From BOG-908 sp964250925 (GTDB taxonomy: Bacteria; Pseudomonadota; Alphaproteobacteria; Acetobacterales; Acetobacteraceae): a DNA stretch of 18,484 bases. Positions 1 through 7,408 of the stretch are shown in pieces; within the stretch, counting starts at the first letter, position 1; each line of letters starts with the position of its first letter. The notes beneath the pieces were generated by a model. It did no database searches, was not told the origin of the DNA, and saw nothing but the letters and a program-made list of their open reading frames with translations. A program made the position numbers and the translations under genes. The stretch is from positions 1 through 18,484 of the forward strand of contig CAXUHU010000069.1 of assembly GCA_964250925.1 (NCBI GenBank), given 5' to 3'.

Positions 1-41
1 TCGTGAAATGTCAAGCAATAACAATTGGTTAGGATGTGCTT

Positions 42-134
42 TGGCGGAGGGGATGAGATTCGAACTCACGGTACACCTTTACAGTGTACAACGGTTTAGC
101 AAACCGCCGCCTTCAGCCACTCGGCCACCCCTCC
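42..134 (-). tRNA. tRNA-Ser, anticodon GCU
   Basis: Read on the minus strand, this folds as a class II tRNA. The acceptor 5' strand GGAGGGG pairs with CCCCTCC, followed by discriminator G and an encoded CCA end (42-44). The D arm is GCCGAGTGGCTGAAGGC. The anticodon loop TTGCTAA carries anticodon GCT (plus-strand agc at 98-100), which reads AGC/AGU serine codons. The long variable arm has stem GTACAC/GTGTAC, as expected for tRNA-Ser, and the T loop is TTCGAAT. It lies 55 bp downstream of gatB on the same strand. I see no clear promoter in that gap, so co-transcription with gatCAB is possible. Confidence 0.97.
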
Positions 135-189
135 GCCGGGATGCAACACGACGTTTGCGAGCCTGTTCTAAGCCGGGCCGGCGACAGGG

Positions 190-1644
190 TCAAATGGCCA
201 GGCGGGCGCGCAACGCCTCGTTCACCAAGGCCGGATTTCCCTTGCCAGCCGTGGCCTTCATCACTTGGCCCACGAAGAAGCCGAACAGCTTGTCGCGGCC
301 GGCGCGGTACTCCGCCAGCTTGTCCGGGTTGGCCGCCAGCACGGTCTCCACCGCAGCGTCGATGGCGCCGGTGTCGGTCACCTGGCGCAGGCCGCGCTGC
401 GCGACGATCTCGCCGGGAGCCGCCCCGGTCTCCACCATCGCCTCGAACACCTCCTTGGCGATACGCCCGTTAATAGTGTTGTCGGCCATCAAATCCAGCA
501 GGGCACCCAGATCGTCGGCGGACACGGGGCTATCCTCGATGGTGCGGCCGGTGCGGTTCAGCGCGGCGAAGAAATCGCCGGTGATCCAGTTGGCGGCCAT
601 CCGCGCGTCGCGACCGGCTGCCACGGTTTCGAAAAAGGCGGCGATGGATTGTTCGGCCACCAGCACGGCGGCGTCGTAGGGGGCCAAATGGTAGTCGTGC
701 GCGAAGCGGGCGCGCTTCTGGTCCGGCAGTTCGGGAAGGCTCGCCTTCAGCTGGTCCACCCAGCCCTGGTCGAGAACCAGTGGCAGCAGGTCGGGGTCGG
801 GGAAGTAGCGGTAGTCGTGCGCATCCTCCTTGGTGCGCAGGCTGCGGGTTTCGTTGCGCGCAGGGTCGAACAGGCGGGTTTCCTGCCGTACCTCGCCGCC
901 GGCTTCCCACACCTCCACCTGCCGTTTCGCCTCGGCCTCGATGGCCAGCATGACGAAGCGTATGGAGTTGACGTTCTTCACCTCGCAGCGCGTGCGGAAC
1001 GCTTCGCCCGCGTGGCGGACGGAGACGTTGACGTCGGCGCGCATGCTGCCCTCGTCCATGTTGCCGTCGCAGGTGCCCAGGTAACGCAGCACGGTGCGCA
1101 GCTTGCGCAGGTAGGCGCCGGCTTCCTCGGGCGTGCGTATGTCGGGCTCGCTGACGATCTCCATCAACGCCACGCCGCATCGGTTGAGGTCGATGAACGA
1201 CCGCGTGGCATCCTGGTCGTGCAGGGATTTGCCGGCGTCCTGTTCCAAATGCAGGCGGGTGATGCCGATGTTGCGTGCGCTGCCGTCGGCCAGCTCGATC
1301 TCCACCGCGCCGCGGCCGACGATGGGGTGTTCGAACTGGCTGATCTGGTAGCCACTGGGCAGGTCGGCATAAAAGTAGTTTTTGCGGTCGAAACGTGACG
1401 TCAAATTGACCTGCGCGTTTAATCCGAGGCCGGTGCGCACGGCCTGCGCCACGCATTCCTCGTTCAGCACCGGGAGCATGCCGGGAAAGGCAGCATCGAC
1501 CAGGCTGACCTGGCTGTTGGGCTCGCTGCCGAAATCGGTCGCCGCACCCGAGAAGAGTTTGGACCGGCTGATCACCTGCGCATGGACCTCCAAGCCGCAG
1601 ACGATCTCCCAAATGCCGGTGTTGCCTTCGATCGTGTAGCTCAT
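190..1644 (-). CDS. gatB: Asp-tRNA(Asn)/Glu-tRNA(Gln) amidotransferase subunit B
   Basis: GatB is the tRNA-binding kinase subunit of the GatCAB amidotransferase. It phosphorylates the misacylated Glu-tRNA(Gln) or Asp-tRNA(Asn), which is then amidated with ammonia released by GatA. The 484-residue product has the usual family length. Family hallmarks are GLEVHAQ near residue 17, the PGMLPVLNE segment, HLEQDAGKS, and the central CDGNMDEGSMRADVNVSVR block that is almost invariant in GatB. The C-terminal third is the helical YqeY-like tail that contacts the tRNA. The ATG overlaps the gatA stop codon as ATGA, and an AGGAG motif lies about 8 nt upstream inside gatA, so translational coupling is likely. 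It is the last protein gene of the operon and is followed by tRNA-Ser. Confidence 0.97.
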   Translation of the reverse strand: MSYTIEGNTGIWEIVCGLEVHAQVISRSKLFSGAATDFGSEPNSQVSLVDAAFPGMLPVLNEECVAQAVRTGLGLNAQVNLTSRFDRKNYFYADLPSGYQISQFEHPIVGRGAVEIELADGSARNIGITRLHLEQDAGKSLHDQDATRSFIDLNRCGVALMEIVSEPDIRTPEEAGAYLRKLRTVLRYLGTCDGNMDEGSMRADVNVSVRHAGEAFRTRCEVKNVNSIRFVMLAIEAEAKRQVEVWEAGGEVRQETRLFDPARNETRSLRTKEDAHDYRYFPDPDLLPLVLDQGWVDQLKASLPELPDQKRARFAHDYHLAPYDAAVLVAEQSIAAFFETVAAGRDARMAANWITGDFFAALNRTGRTIEDSPVSADDLGALLDLMADNTINGRIAKEVFEAMVETGAAPGEIVAQRGLRQVTDTGAIDAAVETVLAANPDKLAEYRAGRDKLFGFFVGQVMKATAGKGNPALVNEALRARLAI

Positions 1645-3125
1645 GCCATTGCTCCTGCGCGTATGGCCGGTATGGCGGCGAATGCGGCCGCATCCTCGAT
1701 CACCTGGCCCACGGCAAACACCGTTTCCTCGTCGAACGCGCGGCCGATCACCTGCAGGCCGAGCGGCAGCCCTTGCACGTCCAACCCCGCCGGCACCGAC
1801 AGGGCGGGCACGCCGGCCAGATCGGCGGGTACGGTGAACACGTCGTTCAGATACATCGCCACCGGATCGTCCATCTTCTCGCCGCGCGCAAAGGCGGCGG
1901 TGGGCGTGGTGGGAGTCAGCAGCGCATCGACCCGGGCAAACGCGTCGGTGAAATCGCGCACGATCAGCGTGCGCACCTTTTGCGCGCGCAGATAATACGC
2001 GTCGTAGTAGCCGGCCGATAACACGTAGGTGCCGATCAGGATCCGGCGTTTCACCTCCTCGCCGAAACCGGCCGCCCGCGTGTGCTCGTACAGCTCGGTC
2101 AGGTCATGGCCCGCCTCGCGATGCCCGAAACGTACGCCGTCGTAGCGCGCAAGGTTGGACGAGGCTTCGGCCGGCGCCACGATATAGTAGGTGGCCAGCC
2201 CATACCGCGTGTGCGGCAGCGACACATCGACGATCCTGGCCCCGGCATCACGCAGCCAGTCCAGCCCCTGCCTCCATAGCCGCTCTACCTCCTCCGGCAT
2301 CCCATCGGCGCGATACTCGCGCGGTACGCCGATGCGCAGGCCCCGCACGCCACGCCGGCAGGCGGCCGCGTAATCGGGCACCGGGCGGTCCGCACTGGTG
2401 CTGTCCTTCGGATCGAAGCCCGCCATGCTGCGCAGCAGGATCGCGCTGTCCTCCACTGTGCGCGCGAACGCGCCGGGATGGTCGAGCGAGGATGCGAACG
2501 CCACCACGCCCCAGCGGCTGCACCGCCCGTAGGTGGGCTTGATCCCGGCCAGGCCGCAGAACGAGGCCGGCTGGCGGATGGAGCCGCCGGTATCCGTACC
2601 TGTAGCCCCCATGGCAATGCGTGCGGCGACAGAGGCGGCCGAGCCGCCGGAGGAGCCGCCGGGCACCAGAACCGCACCCGGGTCGGCGGTGCGCTTCCAC
2701 GGGTTTTCCACCGGCCCGAAGGCGGATGTCATGTTGGACGAACCCATGGCGAACTCATCCAGGTTGGTCTTGCCCAAAAACACCGCGCCGTCCCGCAGCA
2801 GATTGGCCGTGCACGTGCTCTCGTACGGCGGCACGAAATTGTCCAGGATGCGGCTGCCGGCCGTGGTGCGCACGCCCTGGGTGCAGAACAGGTCCTTGAC
2901 GGCCAGCGGAATGCCCGCGAGCGGGCCGGCGCTGCCATCTTCCAGCGCCATGTCGGCGCCGGCGGCCTGGGTCAGCGCCATCTCGGCCGTCAGCGTGATG
3001 AACGCGTTCAGGCGCGGGTTGAGGGCGGCGGCGGCATCGACATGCGCCTGCGTCAGTTCGGCGGCCGAGAAGTCGCGGCTGCGCAGGCCGGCGCAGGCCT
3101 GCGCGATGGTCAGGTCGGTCAGCAT
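1641..3125 (-). CDS. gatA: Asp-tRNA(Asn)/Glu-tRNA(Gln) amidotransferase subunit A
   Basis: GatA is the glutaminase/amidase subunit of GatCAB. It releases ammonia from glutamine and channels it to GatB. The 494-residue protein carries the amidase-signature catalytic set: Lys77 in AVKDLF, the cis-serine Ser158 in the GGSSGGS loop (156-162), and nucleophile Ser182 in DTGGSIRQPA. The start MLTDLTIAQA was chosen because it matches the usual GatA N-terminus and its ATG overlaps the gatC stop by one base (TGATG). The reading frame stays open upstream to 3587, but that extension only re-reads gatC and the divergent promoter region. Both junctions overlap, which is consistent with stoichiometric production of the three subunits. 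Confidence 0.97.
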   Translation of the reverse strand: MLTDLTIAQACAGLRSRDFSAAELTQAHVDAAAALNPRLNAFITLTAEMALTQAAGADMALEDGSAGPLAGIPLAVKDLFCTQGVRTTAGSRILDNFVPPYESTCTANLLRDGAVFLGKTNLDEFAMGSSNMTSAFGPVENPWKRTADPGAVLVPGGSSGGSAASVAARIAMGATGTDTGGSIRQPASFCGLAGIKPTYGRCSRWGVVAFASSLDHPGAFARTVEDSAILLRSMAGFDPKDSTSADRPVPDYAAACRRGVRGLRIGVPREYRADGMPEEVERLWRQGLDWLRDAGARIVDVSLPHTRYGLATYYIVAPAEASSNLARYDGVRFGHREAGHDLTELYEHTRAAGFGEEVKRRILIGTYVLSAGYYDAYYLRAQKVRTLIVRDFTDAFARVDALLTPTTPTAAFARGEKMDDPVAMYLNDVFTVPADLAGVPALSVPAGLDVQGLPLGLQVIGRAFDEETVFAVGQVIEDAAAFAAIPAIRAGAMA

Positions 3126-3412
3126 CACTCGACGACCTTCGGCACGGTATAAAACGCGCCCACCCGGTCCGGCGCGTTGGACAGCACCGCATCGGCCATC
3201 TGCCCGTCGGTGACCGCATCGGCGCGCAGGCGCAGCGCCATCTGGGCGCCGCCGGTCAGCGGCTCCACGCCGGTCACGTCCACCTCGTCGAGTTGCTCGA
3301 TCCAGCCCAGAATGCCGTTCAGCTCGCCCTGCAGGCGCGCGATGTCGCCCTCGGCCACGCCGATGCGGGCGAGCTTGGCGATGCGCCGGACGGTCGCGGG
3401 GTCGAGCGACAT
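3125..3412 (-). CDS. gatC: Asp-tRNA(Asn)/Glu-tRNA(Gln) amidotransferase subunit C
   Basis: GatC is the small subunit that wraps around GatA and GatB and stabilises the complex. The 95-residue product beginning MSLDPATVRRIAKLARI has the normal family length and pattern: an N-terminal helix with LARI, a middle ILGWIEQLDEVDV segment, and the C-terminal FYTVPKVVE. The ATG at 3412 has AGAGG about 10 nt upstream. An in-frame upstream start at 3445 would add 11 residues with no family support. It is the first gene of the gatCAB operon and diverges from ruvX, with roughly 50 bp between the two starts, so both promoters must be packed into that gap or overlap the coding regions. Confidence 0.96.
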   Translation of the reverse strand: MSLDPATVRRIAKLARIGVAEGDIARLQGELNGILGWIEQLDEVDVTGVEPLTGGAQMALRLRADAVTDGQMADAVLSNAPDRVGAFYTVPKVVE

Positions 3413-3462
3413 TGTAGGGGACCTCTGGCTTTTGGGACAGGCCATGGATCATACCGGTGGCC

Positions 3463-3939
3463 ATGCCTGTCATCAACATGGGCGCCCTGCGGGCCGGTCT
3501 CTCGCCGGGCCAACGGCTGATCGGCCTCGATTTCGGCGCGCGCGTCATCGGCGTGGCCCTGTCCGACGTCGGCCTGCTGCTCGCCACACCTTACGCGGCG
3601 CTCCGGCGCGGCAAGCTGGCCGCCACTGCCGCCGAGATCGTGGCGATGGCGCGACGCGAGGGTGCGGGCGGCCTGGTGGTGGGCCTGCCGCTGTCGATGG
3701 ACGGCACGCTGGGACCGGCGGCGCAGGCCGCGCGCGACTGGGCGCGCGCGCTGTCCGAGGTGGCGGGGCTGCCAGCGGCACTGTGGGACGAGCGGCTGTC
3801 GAGTGCCGCGGTAAACCGGTTCCTGATCGGCGAGCTGGATATGACGCGCAAGCGCCGCGCCGCGGTAGTGGACCAGATGGCGGCGGCCTACATGCTGCAG
3901 GGGGCGCTGGATGCTACGGCTTCGCAGCCCGCATTGTGA
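3463..3939 (+). CDS. ruvX: RuvX/YqgF family putative Holliday-junction resolvase / pre-16S rRNA nuclease
   Basis: This is an RNase H-fold nuclease of the YqgF/RuvX family. Family members have been linked to pre-16S rRNA 5' end processing and to Holliday-junction resolution in different bacteria. The sequence shows the family's acidic motifs: IGLDFGARVIGVALSD near the N-terminus (first catalytic Asp about residue 23), GLPLSMDGT in the middle, WDERLSS (about residues 108-114), and VDQMAAAYMLQG with the last catalytic Asp. Its length of 158 residues is slightly above the usual 140-150. Start choice is uncertain: an in-frame GTG at 3457 and an ATG at 3478 are alternatives, and none has a strong ribosome-binding site. 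It is divergent from gatC and convergent with the MBL-fold gene. Confidence 0.92.
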   Translation: MPVINMGALRAGLSPGQRLIGLDFGARVIGVALSDVGLLLATPYAALRRGKLAATAAEIVAMARREGAGGLVVGLPLSMDGTLGPAAQAARDWARALSEVAGLPAALWDERLSSAAVNRFLIGELDMTRKRRAAVVDQMAAAYMLQGALDATASQPAL

Positions 3940-4038
3940 GGCGAGACCGGCCGCACCGCCTGCGCGCCTGATATTCGAAACCTGGCGCTTCTGCTTAGTA
4001 AATTACGTGTTTGTACGCGTCGGAAGGCGTCGTCTTAC

Positions 4039-4059
4039 GTCAGGAAAGTCTTGCCTGAC
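4039..4059. terminator. weak hairpin between convergent ruvX and MBL-fold gene
   Basis: GTCAGG (4039-4044) and CCTGAC (4054-4059) form a 6-bp stem with a 9-nt loop, placed between two convergent gene ends. There is no T tract on either side, so a terminator role rests on position only. Confidence 0.2.
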
Positions 4060-4102
4060 AGCGGTGGCGGCCGGCATCCGCCACATCGGTGTCCAACGGC
4101 GT

Positions 4103-4945
4103 TTAAATCGCCTGTTGCTCGTCCGATCCGGCCGTGGCGTGCCATTGCGCGCCCGTCACAGCCACCCGCTGCTCCGTGGCCAGCTTTTCCAAATGCGCCA
4201 GCACGCTGCGGCGCGCCGCCGGGATCAAAGGCGCATCCAGGCCCGCATACAAGGCTGCAACAAGCTCCGACTCTGTGGCTGGCGCCCGCAGCAGAGTGGC
4301 TAGAATGGAAGCCTCGCGCCCTGCCCTGTGCGCCAGCATGGCGCGCACCAGCGATGACGGGTTGGGCAATGGCGGCCCGTGGCCGCACAAATACAACGTT
4401 TCGTCGCGGGCCAGCAGCAGGCGCAGACTGGCCATGTAGGCGGCCATGTCGCCGTCCGGCGGGCTGACGATGCTGGTGGACCACGACATGACGTGGTCGC
4501 CGGTGAACAGCACGGGCTGGCCGGTCAGCGCGAAACACAGATGGTCCGAGGCGTGGCCGGGCGTGTGCAGCGCGGTCAGCGGTCCCACGGTTTGGCCGTT
4601 GGCCACCGGCCCGTCCGGCACGAAGCCCGCCGCCCAGGGTTTGGCCCAGGCGAGGATGGGGGCGCCGGTCAGAGCGCGCAACGCGGGGGCGCCGGCCAGG
4701 TGGTCCGGGTGTGTATGGGTCAACACGATCCGCGCGACGGAGCCGCTTGCGGCTATGGCGGCCAGGTGGGCGGGGTCGTCGGGGCCGGGGTCGATCACTG
4801 TCAGGCCGCCATCTGCGTCCACCAGCCAGGTGTTGGTGCCGTGGTGGGTCATCGGCCCGGGGTTGGGCGCCACCATGCGGCGCACGCCGGGATGCACCGC
4901 GCTGGCGACGAGGCGGACCGGTTCGGGTTCGGTGAGGAAGGCCAT
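4103..4945 (-). CDS. Metallo-beta-lactamase-fold hydrolase, LACTB2-like, with C-terminal winged helix
   Basis: This is an MBL-fold metal-dependent hydrolase. Zinc ligands are visible: THTHPDH at 76-82, His131 in TPGHASDH, Asp150 in FTGDH, and His189 in CGHGPP. The block WSTSIVSPPDGDMAAYMASL and a C-terminal region of about 80 residues (AHRAGREASIL to HLEKLA) match the LACTB2-type subfamily, in which a winged-helix domain follows the hydrolase. Some relatives are endoribonucleases and others are uncharacterised thioesterase- or glyoxalase-like enzymes, so the substrate cannot be named. The chosen start (280 residues) fits family length. In-frame ATGs at 4960 and 5008 would add 5 or 21 residues, and no candidate has a good Shine-Dalgarno site. 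It is divergent from the MDR oxidoreductase gene. Confidence 0.88.
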   Translation of the reverse strand: MAFLTEPEPVRLVASAVHPGVRRMVAPNPGPMTHHGTNTWLVDADGGLTVIDPGPDDPAHLAAIAASGSVARIVLTHTHPDHLAGAPALRALTGAPILAWAKPWAAGFVPDGPVANGQTVGPLTALHTPGHASDHLCFALTGQPVLFTGDHVMSWSTSIVSPPDGDMAAYMASLRLLLARDETLYLCGHGPPLPNPSSLVRAMLAHRAGREASILATLLRAPATESELVAALYAGLDAPLIPAARRSVLAHLEKLATEQRVAVTGAQWHATAGSDEQQAI

Positions 4946-5053
4946 GCGCCCGCGTCTCATGACGGGGCTGCCGCGTCCAGTCTGGTCATCGCACGCCGGC
5001 TGACGCATTGTGCTGGCTTGGAAACAGGCGGCCCGGAACCGGGTGCCGACACT

Positions 5054-5060
5054 AGGGAGG
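5054..5060 (+). promoter_or_regulatory. Ribosome-binding site selecting a GTG start
   Basis: AGGGAGG lies 4 nt before GTG at 5065. The nearby ATG at 5061 is out of frame with the oxidoreductase, so this site supports GTG as the true start. Confidence 0.75.
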
Positions 5061-5064
5061 ATGC

Positions 5065-6045
5065 GTGAAGGCGATCATCTGCAACGCGTTCGGCCCGATC
5101 GAGCAGCTCGCCCTGGAAGACCGCCCCGACCCCATCGCAGGACGCGGCGAACTGGTGATCGATGTTCACGCCGCGGGTGTGAACTTCCCCGATGGGCTGA
5201 TGGTTCGGGGCGAATACCAGGTGAAGCCGCCGCGCCCGTTCACGCCCGGCACCGAGGTGGCCGGCACGGTGCGCGCGCTGGGCGAAGGCGTTGCCGGCTT
5301 CAGCGTCGGCGATCGGGTGGTGGCCTTGTGCGGCATCGGCGGCTTTGCCGAGCAGGTGGCGGCACAGGCCGACCGCGCGATGAGGCTGCCGGACGGCATG
5401 GATTTCGAGACCGCATCCGGCTTCATGCTGGTGTACGGCACCTCGCTGCACGGCCTGCAGGAATGCGGGCGGTTGCAGGCGGGCGAAACGCTGCTGGTGC
5501 TGGGTGCGGCGGGCGGCGTGGGGCTGGCCGCTGTCGAGATCGGCCACGCCATGGGCGCACGCGTGATCGCGGCTGCCTCGTCCGACGAGAAGCTCGCTTT
5601 GGCACGCGCGCACGGCGCCGATCTGACCATCAACTACGCGACCGCCGACCTGAAGACCGAGCTGAAGCGCATCGCCCCGCAAGGCGTGGACGTGGTGTAC
5701 GACCCGGTCGGCGGCGCGTTCACCGAGGCGGCGGTGCGCGGCCTGACCTGGGGCGGACGGCTGCTGGTGATCGGGTTCGCCGCCGGTGAGATCCCGAAGC
5801 TGCCGTTGAACCTGCTGCTGCTGCGCGAGGGCGAGGCCAAGGGCGTGTTCTGGGGCACCTGGACACAGCGAGACCCGGCCGCACATGCACGCAACGTGAA
5901 GCAGCTGTTCGATTGGTTCGCCGACGGGGCGGTCAAACCGCACGTATCCGGCGCGTATCCGCTGGAGCGGACGGCAGAGGCGCTGGCGGAGGTGATGGGG
6001 CGGCGGGCACAGGGTAAGGTGGTGCTGGTGCCAACACGACAGTAA
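5065..6045 (+). CDS. NADPH:quinone oxidoreductase family protein (zinc-free MDR superfamily)
   Basis: This is a medium-chain dehydrogenase/reductase of the quinone-reductase / enoyl reductase branch, 326 residues, the normal length. The N-terminal GroES-like domain includes DVHAAGVNFPDGLMVRGEY and the family-typical FTPGTEVAGTV. The Rossmann nucleotide-binding motif is LVLGAAGGVGLAAVEIG (roughly residues 148-164). VDVVYDPVGG follows, typical of Qor-like proteins, and the C-terminus is GKVVLVP. The catalytic-zinc cysteines of alcohol dehydrogenases are absent, so an NADPH-dependent quinone, enone or enoyl-CoA reduction is likely; the substrate is unknown. The TAA stop is embedded in the left arm of a 124-bp palindrome. 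The acyl-CoA dehydrogenase gene follows on the same strand 138 bp later, suggesting related acyl or lipid metabolism. Confidence 0.93.
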   Translation: MKAIICNAFGPIEQLALEDRPDPIAGRGELVIDVHAAGVNFPDGLMVRGEYQVKPPRPFTPGTEVAGTVRALGEGVAGFSVGDRVVALCGIGGFAEQVAAQADRAMRLPDGMDFETASGFMLVYGTSLHGLQECGRLQAGETLLVLGAAGGVGLAAVEIGHAMGARVIAAASSDEKLALARAHGADLTINYATADLKTELKRIAPQGVDVVYDPVGGAFTEAAVRGLTWGGRLLVIGFAAGEIPKLPLNLLLLREGEAKGVFWGTWTQRDPAAHARNVKQLFDWFADGAVKPHVSGAYPLERTAEALAEVMGRRAQGKVVLVPTRQ

Positions 6046-6167
6046 AGGCCAGGGGCGCTGCGCCCGGACCCTGTTGGGGCCAGTCGGCCCCAAACCCCAT
6101 TTCGTTGGAAATGCAGGTCTGGAGGCGCGGCCTCCAGCGAGGTCCGGGGGCAGAGCCCCTGGCCTTT
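6044..6167. repeat. Cloverleaf-forming palindromic intergenic element (124 bp)
   Basis: The outer arms 6044-6070 and 6141-6167 are inverted copies over 27 bp with 25 pairs and two mismatches. Three perfect hairpins sit between them: 6074-6081/6086-6093 (TTGGGGCC, loop AGTC), 6098-6103/6108-6113 (CATTTC, loop GTTG) and 6119-6126/6130-6137 (CTGGAGGC, loop GCG). The whole is a four-arm, tRNA-like layout much larger than a terminator. Each outer arm can also fold by itself (GGGCG/CGCCC on the left, GGGGC/GCCCC on the right). It fills the gap between two co-oriented genes and its first two bases are the end of the qor stop codon. It resembles dispersed GC-rich repeats I associate with Acetobacteraceae, but only one copy is visible here. 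Confidence 0.85.
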
Positions 6168-6183
6168 CTTTGGGAGATTCAGG

Positions 6184-7386
6184 ATGGATTTTACGTTCAG
6201 CGAAAAGACTAAAGAGTACCAGGAACGCGTCTCCGCGTTCATGGACCAGCACATCTACCCCAACGAACACCGCTTCCACCAGGAAGTGGCAACCGGCGAG
6301 CGCTGGCAGCCCGTGCAGCTGATCGAGGAGTTGAAGCCGCTGGCCAAGCAGGCCGGCCTGTGGAACCTGTTCCTGCCCGACTCGCACCGCGGCGCCGGCC
6401 TGAAGAACATCGAGTATGCGCCGCTGGCCGAAATCATGGGCCGCGTCGAATTCGCCTCCGAAGTGTTCAACTGCTCCGCACCCGACACCGGCAACATGGA
6501 AACCATCGAGCGCTACGGCACCGACGCGCAGAAGCAGGAATGGCTCGAACCGCTCCTGCGCGGCGAGATCCGCTCGGCCTTTGCGATGACCGAGCCGGGA
6601 GTCGCCTCGTCGGACGCCACCAACATCGAAAGCACCATCGAGCGGCAAGGCGACGAGTACGTCATCAACGGCCGCAAATGGTGGACCAGCGGCGGCGGCG
6701 ACCCGCGCTGCAAGCTGCTCATCTTCATGGGCAAGACCGACCCCAAGGCGCCGCGCCACAGCCAGCAGTCGATGGTCCTGATACCGAGCGACACGCCGGG
6801 CGTGGACATCATGCGGCCGCTGACCGTGTTCGGCTACGACGACGCGCCGCACGGCCACATGGAGGTCGATTTCCGCAACGTGCGCGTGCCGGTCGGCAAC
6901 ATCCTGCTAGGCGAGGGCCGCGGCTTCGAGATCGCGCAGGGGCGGCTCGGCCCGGGGCGCATCCACCACTGCATGCGGCTGATCGGCAAGGCGGAGCGCG
7001 CACTCGAATCGATGTGCAAGCGGGCCAAGTCGCGCGTGGCGTTCGGCAAGCCGATCAGCGAGCAGACCGTGACACTGGAGCGCATCGCCGAGGCACGCTG
7101 CATGATCGAACAGGCGCGGCTGCTGACGCTGAAGGCGGCGCACATGATGGACACGGTGGGCAACAAGGCCGCCCGCACCGAGATCGCGATGATCAAGGTG
7201 GTGGCGCCCTCGATGGCCTGCCAGGTGATCGACTGGGCGATGCAGGTGCATGGCGGCGGCGGTGTCAGCCAGGATTTCCACCTGGCATACCACTACGCCT
7301 CGTCGCGTACGCTGCGTTTTGCCGACGGCCCGGACGAGGTGCATCGCAATCAGATCGGACGGTTAGAGCTTAACAAGTATAACTAG
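6184..7386 (+). CDS. Acyl-CoA dehydrogenase family protein (ACAD10/11- or FadE36-like)
   Basis: This is an FAD-dependent flavoenzyme that introduces a 2,3-double bond into an acyl-CoA or related substrate. The 400-residue protein spans the three ACAD domains: an N-terminal helical part, a central beta domain with AMTEPGVASSDATNI (about 134-148) and the NGRKWWTSGG segment, and a C-terminal helical domain ending MQVHGGGGVSQDFHLA and RFADGPDEVHR. The ending DGPDEVHRNQIGRLEL and the WW motif point to the ACAD10/11-like branch, some members of which act on 4-hydroxy or phosphorylated acyl-CoAs. At the position of the classical catalytic Glu there appears to be Asp381. ATG 6184 has GGGAGA 6 nt upstream. 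It is flanked by a palindromic element on each side. Confidence 0.94.
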   Translation: MDFTFSEKTKEYQERVSAFMDQHIYPNEHRFHQEVATGERWQPVQLIEELKPLAKQAGLWNLFLPDSHRGAGLKNIEYAPLAEIMGRVEFASEVFNCSAPDTGNMETIERYGTDAQKQEWLEPLLRGEIRSAFAMTEPGVASSDATNIESTIERQGDEYVINGRKWWTSGGGDPRCKLLIFMGKTDPKAPRHSQQSMVLIPSDTPGVDIMRPLTVFGYDDAPHGHMEVDFRNVRVPVGNILLGEGRGFEIAQGRLGPGRIHHCMRLIGKAERALESMCKRAKSRVAFGKPISEQTVTLERIAEARCMIEQARLLTLKAAHMMDTVGNKAARTEIAMIKVVAPSMACQVIDWAMQVHGGGGVSQDFHLAYHYASSRTLRFADGPDEVHRNQIGRLELNKYN

Positions 7387-7408
7387 CGGGCCGTCCTACC
7401 TTGCCCGT

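Noticed and set aside
9..14. TTGACA-like -35 box on the minus strand (within GCTTGACA)
   Set aside because: The matching -10 region would lie beyond the left edge, so the promoter cannot be supported.
172..182. GCCGGGCCGGC palindrome between gatB and tRNA-Ser
   Set aside because: The 1-nt centre does not allow a full hairpin, and such GC palindromes are frequent by chance in this genome.
265..1398. 377-codon plus-strand ORF
   Set aside because: It is antisense to gatB, which has full-length, family-typical sequence.
3126..3587. Upstream in-frame extension of gatA to a 648-residue ORF
   Set aside because: The extra part re-reads gatC out of frame and runs into the ruvX 5' end; gatA has a standard N-terminus at 3125.
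4957..6858. 633-codon minus-strand ORF
   Set aside because: It is antisense to qor and the acyl-CoA dehydrogenase and passes through the cloverleaf palindrome; no domain is seen.
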